Assembly: GCA_012845835.1 (NCBI GenBank) | Contig: JABAKD010000022.1 | Span: 14,119,718-14,183,717, forward strand | Source: Undaria pinnatifida | Lineage: Eukaryota > Sar > Phaeophyceae > Laminariales > Alariaceae | Length of the DNA stretch: 64,000 nucleotides | Reading direction: 5' to 3' | Shown here: piece by piece, positions 1 to 10,596 of the stretch | Layout: each line of letters begins with the position of its first letter | Numbering within the stretch: the first letter of the stretch is position 1 | The notes under the pieces: generated by a model | Databases searched by the model: none | What the model was told of the DNA's origin: nothing | Seen by the model: the letters and a program-made list of their open reading frames with translations, nothing else | Program-made: the position numbers and the translations under genes

Positions 1-264
1 CATGCTGCCTCAAGTCAGAATGCCGTGCATTCCAGTGTTCGAGGATAATGAGGGTGCCGTGCAGCTCGCGCAGAACCCTATTACCAACTCGAACTCTAGA
101 AGCACATCGACGTACGGCACCACTTTCTTAGAGAACTGGCAGGGAGGAAAGAAATCTCTGTCACGCATGTGCCGTCCGGTTTCCAGCATGCAGATTTCTT
201 AACCAAGGCTATTTCTAAGGAGTCTTTTGAGTTCCACCGTAATATTTCCATGAATTTACAATGA
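1..264 (+). pseudogene. Ty1/copia polyprotein, C-terminal RNase H end (frameshifted, partial)
   Basis: The translation shows the end of a copia-type RNase H domain: an acidic motif FEDNEGAVQLAQNP, then in a second frame KHIDVRHHFLREL and VPSGFQHADFLTKA, and a stop at 262-264. The reading frame changes at about 98-100 (two extra bases or one missing), so the copy is broken. The rest of the element (gag, integrase, reverse transcriptase) lies left of the window. In the family this region degrades the RNA strand during reverse transcription. A polypurine tract and a probable LTR start follow downstream, which fits the usual copia order. Confidence 0.85.
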
Positions 265-965
265 GATCTTGGCTGTTTCGGGTCTTGGAGAGCATGCGGT
301 GGTATATAGTGATGGGAGGTGTTAGGTGCTCCTAAAGAAATGAAGTAGGAGATAGGAATTATAGTGCGTTATGGAGTGTCTGCCATTAGAGTAATATCTC
401 CTACTTACGGTGTCTGGTATCGCATAAAACCCTTTATTGTTTTTAGACCTAGGTAGGGCGAGATGCCCGTCAAAACGATAATGGTATCATAAGGGGGGAT
501 GTGACAAGTTATGATATCATGGTTCGATTTGTGGAACCGCATTGCATCTATAACATGTACGATGGGGTATTGTGTTCTGGGCAATTTCCCGTCTAAGGAA
601 GAGTGCGGTAGTTGGGGAGATACGCCGTCAAAGGTATTGTGTGAATCATGAGAAGAATTTTTTATAATTGTATTGCAGTATGTGGCATGTTATGTTATAA
701 AGGCATGGATATTTCATCAGGCGGACTATCCATGGGAAACGTTCCTATACATATTTGTGTGGTACGTACGTTACCTAGTAGCAATATTTACTGGTGCGTG
801 ATATGAGTTGTTATTGTATGATACACGTAAGAACAGTTGCTCGTGTGCCACATACATCGTCATCATATATGGCACAATAAGAAACGGATTATGCACATTT
901 GCATATATGCTCTCATACGCACGTAGTGGGAGACTGACGTATGGTATGTAAGGTAGGGTCAATAT
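265..965 (+). mobile_element. Probable 3' untranslated end and 3' LTR of the copia element
   Basis: A short purine tract (AAGGGGGGA, 491-499) stands directly before a TG dinucleotide at 500 (TGTGACAAGTTATGATATCA), the usual polypurine tract and LTR start. The right end of the LTR cannot be fixed because the 5' LTR is outside the window; 965 is a guess. The sequence up to the beta-helix exon at 1272 contains nothing else recognisable and is probably intron or 3' flank of that gene. Confidence 0.45.
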
Positions 966-1271
966 GTACGGCTTAGCCGCGTGAGTGTATTGTGTGATGC
1001 GATAGAATTATCCCAGTATAGGACGAGGCGAGATTGAGGGAGGGAGGGCCTCTCTTGGTCACTTCCAATTTCCCCCTCCTCCTCCCGTCATCCTCTCCGG
1101 GGGTGGCAATAATAATATACATTTTCAACGTCTTCTGCACACCCCGATGGCGGCATCGAGGATTATCTTCTAACGTCTCTAACCCATTCACCGGTTTTCC
1201 GATTAATGCAGCAACTAGACGATTACACGAAACACTACTTACTTACCGATCTTGGGTGGAGTTTGTCTCAC

Positions 1272-1737
1272 CTCCGGATGTAGCGTTGTTGTTGGTGAAC
1301 GAGCAGTCGACCGCATACACCGAACTGAATGAACGCGCGTCGACTGCTGCCCCGTTCTCCGCATTTCCTCCTTCCAGCACCAAATGGTTGAGGGTTAGGG
1401 TCGATCCGTTGTACACCCTGAATATTCCCGTGGTACTCCCAGCATCCATGACAGAGTTCGATTGAACGGTCATCATTGAACTTGACCCGGTGACCGTCAA
1501 TTCCTTGCCTTCGGACAGCTCGATCGCCTGTTCGAGTTGGATGCTGCCCATCCAAGACACTTCGAACGTCCCTCCTCCAGTGCAGTTTAAGGTTTGGGTC
1601 ATGTTCTTGAGGTCGGCAGTACTAGTCACCTCCAAGGAGACCGTATCAGCTGAACACGGGGCTGTCTCTCCTCCGGAAATATAGGCGAAAGACAGCAGTA
1701 AAGCTAACACCATCATGACGACGGTGGGTATCATCAT
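1272..1737 (-). CDS. Secreted beta-helix (pectin-lyase-like fold) protein, first exon
   Basis: The ATG at 1737 opens a 155-codon exon. Residues 1-26 form a hydrophobic signal peptide; the mature start has an APCSA motif, then a conserved cap with NCTGGG, WMGSIQL and TGSSS, followed by beta-helix strands GIFRVYNGSTLTLNHLVLEGG and a CSFTNN turn, which is an F-x-x-N signature. The open frame runs on past 1272, but GGAG|GTGAGA at 1272/1271 is a good donor. At the same place the paralogue starting at 59804 has GGAG|GTGTGA, and both exons end in phase 1. The two proteins agree at roughly half of aligned positions. Later exons were not found in 1-1271; they may lie beyond the copia element or be lost. 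The product is probably extracellular or cell-wall associated; ligand unknown. Confidence 0.75.
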
Positions 1738-1893
1738 GCTGCTCGAAACGGCGTACGGGAAAAAAAGGTTGTTGGTGTCATCTCCATGTTCAATACCTCA
1801 ACCTGCACTTCTAAGAGCAGGGGGTCAACGTATAGTTAGATCGCCTTGGGCCCGCGAACAAAACATCAAACCGACAACGGACGCTGTTCGTTG

Positions 1894-2000
1894 ACCTTCG
1901 ACCCTTAAACCGAGCATCATACCTTCGACCCTTAAACCGAACATCATACCTTCCACCCTTAAACCGACATCATACCTTCCACCCTTAAACCGAACATCAA
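1894..2000. repeat. Tandem repeat, about 27 bp x 4
   Basis: Four head-to-tail copies of a unit starting ACCTTCGACCCTTAAACCGA (1894, 1921, 1948, 1974). The third copy is one base shorter. The array lies 157 bp upstream of the start codon of the minus-strand beta-helix gene, so it sits in its promoter region. Confidence 0.9.
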
Positions 2001-2756
2001 CAAAACGGCTACCTCGTACACTTCATGCGTCCAGTGGAGATAACAATCGGGATTAGGGTGAGCCATTGTTGGGGTGGGGCGTGGGATGTAAACTATGGTG
2101 CTTTCAACGTAGGGCGTGCTGTCAACCCAGGGATACTATGACGAAAATTCCCTTGTCATTTACGGCCGCTGAAAAATCGCGAGATAACGGTAAAGGGTAA
2201 TCTTGTCAAATGGCGTTCACATCCAGGAGAACGATACGCGAAACACTGACACAATATCAGGAATGTTGTCGTCATGCATTCGAAACATTTTCGGACCAAC
2301 AATGAAAAGCGAACTATATGGAAATAAAGGTGAGTCATTTCCCGGCAACTGGGTGGGTGCCGTTCCAGCTGTGCAATAGTGCAATACTGCAGTACTGCAA
2401 TACACAACGATATGTATTGGTTTCGGCTGTGGGGCACTCCAAACAGCCGCACAATTCTGAGAATGCGCGCCGTCCGTCTTGGAAAGGCGAGGTTCAGCGA
2501 AATACTCGACCTAACAATTGCAACCTGAATGACGGTTTTTCAATACAGCGGTTGGTCTATAGACTATAAGGCGACACGAAAAAGGCGACCACTCGAGGTA
2601 TGCCGGCCAATATCGGCTCGACCCGACTAAAACCCCCAGGAAGTCGGTGATCGCCTGGTATAGGCCCCGGCCCCTATATAAGCCGTCGGGAGACTCTACA
2701 AGGCACCATACTCCGTATTACCGCCGCATTTCCGCCTCGACAGGAAAACTACCTGG
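2001..2756. other. Intergenic, no gene recognised
   Basis: Short open frames on both strands have no recognisable motif or shared structure. A pyrimidine/purine-mixed low-complexity stretch is absent here, unlike the following 6 kb. Confidence 0.5.
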
Positions 2757-2820
2757 TATTGTATTGTATTGTATTGTATTGTATTGTAAAATTGTATTGT
2801 ATTGTACAATTCTATTGTAT
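2757..2820. repeat. TATTG pentanucleotide array
   Basis: Repeated TATTG units with a few TACAA interruptions, directly joined to the family A repeat that starts with ATAAAAATTAAAATACACTC. I interpret it as the microsatellite tail of that element. Confidence 0.9.
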
Positions 2821-2827
2821 CACTCGT

Positions 2828-3451
2828 ATAAAAATTAAAATACACTCTAGCTGTGAGATCGAATATTTTGTTGAACCTCATCTTTGCAAGCTGTGTGTGA
2901 TACTCCGATCGCGCGTATTACGGGTTGTGAGTCCTCATTAAGGATATAGGTCGGCGACTCCCCTTGCAACTACAGTGTAGCTATCAGGGTCAACAGGGTG
3001 ATGTTAGTCAGTCTGTGCGCGGAAACGATAAAACCCGTTTCTGAGGGGTTCAAAATCTGACAGCTGTGGAATGAATGGCATCCGTTTATCAAGTGAATAA
3101 TGTAAGTCGAACAACCGGTGAGGGGAGGGCGGAGTTTTGAAGGACGTGGGGAGGCTGGTTTTGATCAAAAGGGAGCGGGGTTGGAGGGGGGGGGGGGGGG
3201 CGGATGGGCGGGCAATTTGTGCGTGGAAGCTATAAATCCTTTAAGGGGATAAATCTGACGGGTTTTAGGAAAAAAAAAAAATGCACCAGTTCATCATGGG
3301 GGGGGGGTTGGGGCGGGAGTGGGGCGGGTGGGGCAGCTTAATTTGTGCGTGGAAACTATACATTCTTTCAAGGGGATAAATGTGACGGTTTTGGAAAGAA
3401 TGCATCAGTTTATCATATATATCCTGGGGTAAGTCGTACAATCAGAGAGTA
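2828..3451 (-). mobile_element. Dispersed repeat family A, copy 1
   Basis: Shares with at least eight other sites in the window the blocks ACTCCAGCTGTGAGATCGAA, TGCAAGCTGTGTGTGATACT, GATATAGGTCGGCGACTCCC and GTGCGCGGAAACTATAAAAC, followed by repeated modules ending in GCATCAGTTTATCA separated by long G runs. No coding capacity is visible. The strand is assigned from the CAATA tail, which would be the 3' end on the minus strand; this orientation is inferred. Confidence 0.8.
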
Positions 3452-3453
3452 GA

Positions 3454-3634
3454 GTGTATTGTATCGTATTGTACAATTGTATTGTATTGTATTGTACAAA
3501 TGTATTGTATTGTATTGTACAATTGTATTGTACAATTGTATTGTACAGTTGTATTGTATTGCACAGTTGTTTTGTATTGTATTGTATTGTATTGTATTGT
3601 ACAATTGTATTGTATTGTACAATTGTATTGTATT
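3454..3634. repeat. TATTG array, tail of family A copy 2
   Basis: TATTG units interspersed with TACAATTG. It runs directly into ATAAAAATGAAAATACACTC of the next family A copy. Confidence 0.9.
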
Positions 3635-4456
3635 ATAAAAATGAAAATACACTCCAGCTGTGAGATCGAAGATTTTGTCGAAACTCATCTTTGCAAGCTG
3701 TGTGTGATACTCCGATCGCGCGTATTACGAGTTGTGTGTCCTCATTAAGGATATAGGTCGGCGACTCCCCTCGTAAATATAGTGTAGCTATCAGGGTCAA
3801 CAGGGTGATGTTAGTCAGTCTGTGCGCGGAAACTATAAAACCCGTTTCTGAGGGGGACCAAATCTGACAGCTGTGGAAGGAAATGCATCAGTTCATCAAG
3901 TGAATACTGTAAGTCGAAGAACCGGTGAGGGGAGGGCGGAGGTTTCAAGGACATGGGGGCCTGATTTTGATCAAAAGGGGGGCGGGAGGGGGGGAGGGGG
4001 GGGGAGGGGACGGGTGGGGCAGGTCAAATTGTGCGTGGAAACTATAAATCCTTCTTGTGGGGGAGGGGGGGAGGAATGTGGCGGGGGGGGGGGGGCGGGG
4101 GCGGGGGGGGAGGGCTTTAGGTCGCATTGATGTAGGGGTTTGCTATACGCGTGGTGCTAGGTCTAGGCGATGGTGCGGGTGGTGGGTGGAAGGAGGGGGC
4201 GTTGGGGACGGGGGTGGGTGGGAATTGCAGCAGCGGCATGGACGGCTCTGAAACGATAACGAGGCGATATCTAGGGCGTGGAAGTGTTTATTACTCTGGC
4301 GGATTTCGATAGTAGGTGGGGCGTTTAAGCAAGAGGAAGCGAGGAAAAAAAAAGAAAAAGAAGAAAAGGCGGGGGGGGGGGGGGGGGGGGGGGAGGGGAA
4401 GGGTTTTCAGGAGGTTTAGGTCACATATAATATTAAATTTGCGGTAAACCACACTG
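3635..4456 (-). mobile_element. Dispersed repeat family A, copy 2
   Basis: Long copy with the whole block order: CAGCTGTGAGATCGAA, the TCGGCGACTCCC block, two GTGCG(C/T)GGAAACTATAAA modules, G runs, GTGCTAGGTCTAGGCGATGG (about 4152), and a distal block GGCGGATTTCGATA...GTGGGGCG, a G run near 4373-4394 and GGTTTAGGTCACATATAAT. The same order recurs at 45197-46330 and, inverted, at 6085-7490. Confidence 0.8.
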
Positions 4457-4556
4457 CCAAACCATCGCATACCCACATAGGACGACTTCTACGAAACACA
4501 GTACCATATACCTAACGAAGTAAAGTCACTCTCGCGGTCAATAGTGATAACATCGC

Positions 4557-5300
4557 ATATATTATTAAAAATGAAAATACACTCCAGCTGTGAGATCGAA
4601 GATTTCGTCGAAACTCATCTTTGCAAGCTGTGTGTGATACTCCGATCGCGCGCATTACGAGTTGTGTGTCCTCATTAAGGATATAGGTCGGCGACTCCCC
4701 TTGCAACTACAGTGTAGCTATCAGGGTCAACAGGGTGATGTTAGTCAGTCTGTGCGCGGAAACTATAAAACCCGTTTCTGAGGGGGACAAAATCTGACAG
4801 CTGTGGAAGGAAATGCATCCGTTTATCAAGTGAATCTTGTAAGTCGAATAACCGGTGAGGGGGGTGGGGCGGAGTTTTGAAGGACGTGGGGGCCTGGTTT
4901 TGATCAAAAGCGAGCGGGTTTGGAGCGGGGGGGGGGGGGGGGGGGGGGGGGGGGAGGGGGCAATTTGTGCATGTAAGCTATAAATCCTTTCGAGGGGATA
5001 AATGTGACGGTTTTGGAAATAATGCATCAGTTTATCATGTATATCCTGGGGTAAGTCGTACAATCAGTGAGTAAAGAGATGGTGGAGTGTTCGAAGGGGT
5101 GGGGTTGGGATGGGTTGGGGGGGAGGTGGGGAGTGGGGGGCGGGGGGGGGGGGGGGAGGAAGGGCTTTAGGTGAGGGGTTTATTGTACGTGTGGTGCTAG
5201 GTCTAGGCGATGGTGCGGGTGATGGGGAAGAAGGGGGCGTTCGAGGCGGGGGGGGGGGGGGGGGGGGGGGGGACACAGCGGCATTATATGACATCACATA
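4557..5300 (-). mobile_element. Dispersed repeat family A, copy 3
   Basis: Same block order as copy 2, with G runs at about 4925-4960, 5136-5158 and 5239-5272, and the GTGCTAGGTCTAGGCGATGG block near 5191. The distal block is missing. A short ATATTATTAAAAATGAAAAT replaces the long TATTG tail. Confidence 0.8.
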
Positions 5301-5547
5301 CCCACCTCGCCTGATATATTTGTAGGATGTATCTCTGACTTAAAATTGACGACCGCAGAGCCCCACATTGGCAAGGTAAAATCATGGGCGTGAAATCGTA
5401 CATTTATTTGAGACAATAATAATTTGGAAAAGGAAGCACAGGCAGATGTATGTGTTGAAATTGCGGTAAACAACCTTACCAGCACAGTACGTAGGGTATT
5501 TCGTACATACCGTCTGCATGATCGCCTCCCAACCTATGCCAAGCGAA

Positions 5548-5888
5548 GTATGACTAACGAGCTAACGTAATTGAGCGCGTGTATACCAAGTATGACTAAC
5601 GAGGTAACGTAATTGAGTGCATGTATACCAAGCGTTCCCTAAAAACTGACCATTCGCATCGCTCCCTCTAATGCTCAATGGCGGAGACAGTACATGGCCA
5701 CATACATCACCTCGCATGATGCATTTAACAATACGCATCTCTTTCGTATAAATAGCGATGTCAGAAAATAATGGTAACTGTATGATGGTGGTGACAAACA
5801 GTGCATGAGCACATCACCTCGCCTGTTGTATTTGACAATACGCATCTCTTTCTTATAATTAGCGATGTCAGAAAATAATGGTAACTAC
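5548..5888. repeat. Two pairs of direct repeats in otherwise empty DNA
   Basis: TATGACTAACGAGCTAACGT is repeated with one change about 41 bp later. A second unit of about 79 bp, containing AATACGCATCTCTTTC and AGCGATGTCAGAAAATAATG, appears near 5700-5778 and 5808-5886. No open frame of interest lies between 5300 and 6085. Confidence 0.75.
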
Positions 5889-6084
5889 AAATATTCTATA
5901 AAATATTCTAGCTTTCGATCCATGTATCATACAACAACAAATTATGAAGATTTAACACGTTATTTACTACACTTAAACACTGGGTTGCATGCTGCATCTA
6001 ACATCAAATCTTCTAGAATAGCAAACATTACAAGGCAGATGATATAAAGGGGTATCTTATTGCTTCAATCGTCAGGTTTGTCCC

Positions 6085-7490
6085 CTTTGAGCATTTATAG
6101 TTTCCGCGCACATATTGAAATGTCCCGCCCCCCCCCCCCCCCTCCTCCCATCCCCCTCCCCTGACCCCTCTTGTTCATGAAAAAACCCCACCCCTCCCCC
6201 CCCCCCCCCCCCTTCCGCCTAGTTTATCCAAACGCCCCACTCACAATCGAAATCGGCCAGAGTATACGCAGTTGATATCACGTCATTATCTTTCTGACCA
6301 TCCATGGCGTAGTTTTCAATTCTTTTTCCCCCCACCCCCCCCCCAAAAAAAAAACCCCTCCAACTCCTCCTCTTTTCCAACCACCCGCACGATCGCCTAG
6401 ACCTAGCACCACGCGTATGGCAAGCTCCTACATATCTTTGATATCACAGCCGAAGTGTATTTGAAAATTATTTGTGACCTAAACCTCCTGAAAAATCCCC
6501 CCCCCCCCCTCTCGCTCTCCCTTGCTCAAACGCCCCACCTAATATCGAAATTCGCCAGATTAATAAACACTTCACGCACAGGATATCACCTCGTTATCTT
6601 TCGAGAGCCATCCATGCCGCTGCTTCCCCCCCCCCCCCCCCACCCCACACGCCCCCTTCTTCCCCATCACCCGCACCATCGCCTAGACCTAGCACCACAC
6701 GTATAACAAACCCCTCACCTAAAACCCTTCCTTTCCCCCCTCCCCCCCCCCCCCCCGCCCCCTCCAACCCCCCCCCCCCTCGCCCCCCCCCCCCCCCACC
6801 TCCCCCCCAACCCCACCCCTTCGAACACTCCACCCTCTCTCTACTCACTGATTGTACGACTTACCCCAGGATATACATGATAAACTGATGCATTCTTTCC
6901 AAAACCGTCACATTTATCCCCTCAAAATATTGTATAGTTTCCACGCACATGTTGGGCTGCCCCACACGCCCCCCCCCCCGCCCCATCCCCCCCCCCCATG
7001 ATAAACTGGTGCATTTTTTTTTTTTTTTCCAAATCCGTCAGATTTATCCTTTTGAAAGGATTTATAGCTTACATGCACAAATTAGCCGCCCGTCCGCTCC
7101 CCCCCCCGCCTTACCCCCCCTTTCAACCCCGCTCGCTTTTGATCAAAACCAGGCCCCCACGTCCTTCAAAACTCCGCCCTCCCCTCACCGGTTATACGCC
7201 TTACAGGATACACTTGATAAACTGATGCGTTTCCTTCCACAGCTGTCAGAATTTGCCCCCCTTGAAAGCTGGTTTTAAAGTTTCCGCGCACAGACTGATT
7301 AACATCACCCTGTTGGTCCTGGTACAAGCTACACTGTAGTTGTAAGGGGAGTCGCCGACCTATATTATTAATGAGGACACACAACTCGTAATACGCGCGA
7401 TCGGAGTATCACACACAGCTTGCAAATATGAGTTTCGACAAAATCTTCGATCTCACAGCTGGAGTGTATTTTCATTTTTTATAATAATAT
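6085..7490 (+). mobile_element. Dispersed repeat family A, copy 4 (opposite orientation, longest)
   Basis: Reverse-complement order of the blocks seen in copies 1-3, ending at right with TCTCACAGCTGGAGTGTATT followed by TTCATTTTTTATAATAATAT. It contains two CCTAGACCTAGCACCACRCG blocks and many C runs (6124-6142, 6631-6640, 6739-6797). No coding region is credible; the apparent frames are proline or glycine runs caused by C/G tracts. Confidence 0.8.
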
Positions 7491-7670
7491 AAAAATCAAG
7501 GATTTGGTCGACACTGGTGTTCGCAACATTGCGTATGATCCTCCGATCGCGTGTATTAATCATGCCTACTATACGCGCGTTGCTGGGTCTAGGTGATCGT
7601 GCGGGGTGTGGGGAAGGAGGGCGCGTTGGAGGGGGGGAGCGGGGATGAATGAAAGCTACGTTATGGATGG

Positions 7671-8052
7671 TGTATTGTATTGTATTGTACAATTATATTA
7701 TAAAAAATGAAAATACACTCCAGCTGTGAGATCGAAGATTTCGTCGAAACTCATCTTTGCAAGCTGTGTGTGATACTCCGATCGCGCGCATTACGAGTTG
7801 TGTGTCCTCATTAAGGATATAGGTCGGCGACTCCCCTTACAACTACAGTGTAGCTATCAGGGTCAACAGGATGATTTTAGTCAGTCTGTGCGCGGAAACT
7901 ATAAAACCCGTTTCTGAGGGGGATAAAATCTGACAGCTGTGAAGGGAAATGTATCCTTTTATCAAGTGAATCTTGTAAGTCGAATAACCGGTGAGGGGGG
8001 TGGGGCGGAGTTTTGAAGGACGTGGGGGCCTGGTTTTGATCAAAAAACAATT
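7671..8052 (-). mobile_element. Dispersed repeat family A, copy 5 (truncated) with short TATTG tail
   Basis: Begins with TATTGTATTGTATTGTACAA (7674), then ATGAAAATACACTCCAGCTG and the standard blocks as far as GGCCTGGTTTTGATCAAAA at 8044, where it is cut off and replaced by the large satellite. Confidence 0.8.
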
Positions 8053-8055
8053 AGA

Positions 8056-8716
8056 TTGTATTGTATTGCATAGGTATTGCACAATTGTTTTGTATTGTAT
8101 TGTTTTGTATTGTACAATTGTATTGTATTGTACAATTGCATTGCATTGTACAATTGTATTGTATTGTTTTGTATTGTATTGTATTGTATTGTATTGTATT
8201 GTATTGTATTGTATTGTATTGTATTGTATTGTATTGTATTGTATTGTATTGTATTGTATTGTATTGTATTGTATTGTATTGTATTGTATTGTATTGTATT
8301 GTATTGTATTGTATTGTATTGTGTTGTATTGTATTGCATTGTATTGCATTGTATTGTATTGTATTGTATTGTATTGTATTGTATTGTATTGTATTGTATT
8401 GTATTGTATTGTATTGTACAACTGTATTGTACAATTGTGCTGTACAATTGCATTGTACAATTGTGTTGTACAATTGTACAATTGTGTTGTACAATTGTGT
8501 TGTACAATTGTGTTGTACAATTGTGTTGTACAATTGTGTTGTACATTTGTATTGTACAATTGTGTTGTACAATTGTATTGTACAATACAATTGTACAATT
8601 GTATTGTACAATTGTGTTGTACAATTGTATTGTACAATTGTTTTGTACAATTGTACAGTTGTATTGTACAATTGTACAATTGTATTGTACAATTGTATTG
8701 TACAACTGTACTGCAT
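8056..8716. repeat. Large TATTG satellite passing into a TGTACAAT palindromic array
   Basis: From 8056 to about 8415 the sequence is nearly pure TATTG with rare GCATTG or GTGTTG variants. From about 8416 to 8716 it becomes TGTACAATTG-rich, with a partly regular 15-bp unit (TGTACAATTGTGTTG). Because the 5-bp unit has no stop codon in any frame, long open frames of up to 309 codons (YCIVL or YNTIQ repeats) appear in several frames on both strands. These are not genes. Confidence 0.95.
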
Positions 8717-8974
8717 TGGTCAGGAGTCATCCCCTGGTGTGAGTCTTTCGGTTCGTACGGTACATTCCTGCCGCACGCGTCCTCCTCAGCGCATCACTCA
8801 ACTCCCAGCACAAGCCCATGTCCCACGACAGCGAAGCCAATGTTAGTTTGTACTTTTGTCTACATACTCCGCCAAACACTCGCCAAATGTTTTGTTCGCA
8901 ACAGCTCCCGCGTGCCTTAAGACACACCGACATCTAACCTTAACTTGACCTCCCTATTAATACAACATTATCCA

Positions 8975-9065
8975 CACTTGTACAACACTAACAACACTAA
9001 CAACACTAAGAAAACTAAGAACTTTAAGAACGCTAAGAACTTTAAGAACTTTAAGAACGCTAACG
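8975..9065. repeat. Short degenerate tandem repeat (AACACTAAC / AAGAACTTT)
   Basis: AACACTAAC is repeated three times and then shifts to AAGAACTTT and AAGAACGCT units of 9 to 12 bp. Confidence 0.8.
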
Positions 9066-9069
9066 GGAC

Positions 9070-10190
9070 AAAGCTAACCCGAAACACATAGCCTGACTCA
9101 TACAGATTGCTCTGAAATGTCCCCGTACTACGAAGCGGAATTTGGCAGTGACGGATTTCAGGCTCCAAGTTTAGGCGAAAATTGGAACATCACCTCGTTC
9201 GTACTGAAAATAGTGAAGGTCACACCCTGTCTTACACAACAATTTCAGCGCCTATTACACAACAACAAAATTACCTGAAAAATACACGATTATTAACTTT
9301 GTCGCAAATTTCAGTTATACCACTGCATCTGCTCTCTCTCGTGGAGAAATATCATACCCCTGCTGCCATCACTGCTGCTTTGAAAATAACACATGGCACG
9401 CGTACATCACCACGAGCAGTGCACGTGTTCACTGTGTTGAGTAGAGCTACTGCTAGAATGATATACTGTTGTCGCCTTTGAGCACGAGTCTCTCCGTCCG
9501 TGCAGCAATTGTATAATCTGTCGGGTCAATAGGACACTCTATTGTACACTAAAGTGCAATATTCCCTCAATAGGGCGGTTCCCGCCTAATATTGAAACAG
9601 GCTCAAAACGTCATACATACCTGGTACTCTGGTAAGCGGTAACACGGCCTTTTTAGCGTTTTAGCGTGTAAGGCGACCTACTGAAACATGGCGGGCCGAA
9701 ATCGCTTCGTACCTGGTCGTCTAATGCACGCCCCACAACTGCTGCTGTAGTCCCCAAAGGCAATCTCTGCGGGAAGACGGCGTAACGGCGGCACAGCATG
9801 GACATGTACCCGAAAGGGCGACTTTCTTTACCCATGTAGTTATTTCAATAGATCATATTTGAAAAAAAAAATGTCGACATAGCGTGTGGCTCGTGAATGC
9901 TTGGGGACCCCGGCAAAATCGTGGATGTGCATGCTTATCGTACGTCATGAAGCTCAAAACCAAGAAATGTTTTATGATCACGGGGCGAGATGGCAAAATA
10001 CCAGCTGCAAAATACGAAAAACAAACAGATCTCTTAGCATGAGGACGTGCCGTAAATCGTCTCGCAGGCGTTCCGTTTAGTTTTGAGGTAAGAAGCATAG
10101 AGGCTACCGGTAGTGGTTAATTAAGGTTACCGGTTACACCATCACTTCCATTGACGTCAGCCACCGTGGCTATTTAATACTAGTAATAGC
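9070..10190. other. No gene recognised
   Basis: Open frames of 60-100 codons occur on both strands, but none has a motif, signal sequence or repeat support. AT and GC are mixed and there is no obvious element end. Confidence 0.5.
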
Positions 10191-10192
10191 GT

Positions 10193-10288
10193 AGAAGTGA
10201 AGAAGTGAAGAAGTGAAGAAGTGAAGAAGTGAAGAAGTGAAGAAGTGAAGAAGTGAAGAAGTGAAGAAGTGAAGAAGTGAAGAAGTGG
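10193..10288. repeat. AGAAGTGA octanucleotide array, 12 units
   Basis: Uninterrupted 8-bp repeat AGAAGTGA from 10193, the last unit ending AGAAGTGG at 10288. Confidence 0.95.
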
Positions 10289-10356
10289 ATGGCGGTACAT
10301 AAGAAGAGTAGGCTAATCCATGTCGCTATAATGGATAATTGGATGATTGTTTTCTT

Positions 10357-10596
10357 CCACAGCCAGCTGTCATATTTTGTCCCCCTCAGAAACGGGTTTT
10401 ATAGTTTTCGCGCACAGACTGATTAACATCACCCTGTTGACCCTGGTACAGGCTACACTGTAGTTGCAAGGGGAAGCCGCCGACCCATGTCTTCAATGAG
10501 GACACATACCCAATAATACCCGCTATCGTAGTATCACACACAGCTTGCAAATATGAGTTTCGACAAAATCTTCGATCTCACAGCTGGAGTGTGTAA
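10357..10596 (+). mobile_element. Dispersed repeat family A, copy 6 (fragment)
   Basis: Contains CAGAAACGGGTTTTATAGTT, CGCGCACAGACTGATTAACA, ACACTGTAGTTGCAAGGGGA and GATCTCACAGCTGGAGTGTG in the inverted order. The G-tract modules are absent. Confidence 0.85.

Noticed and set aside
7843-8920. Long open frames of 221-309 codons on both strands
   Set aside because: They are translations of the TATTG/CAATA satellite, which lacks stop codons in all frames; composition is only Y, C, I, V, L or Y, N, T, I, Q.
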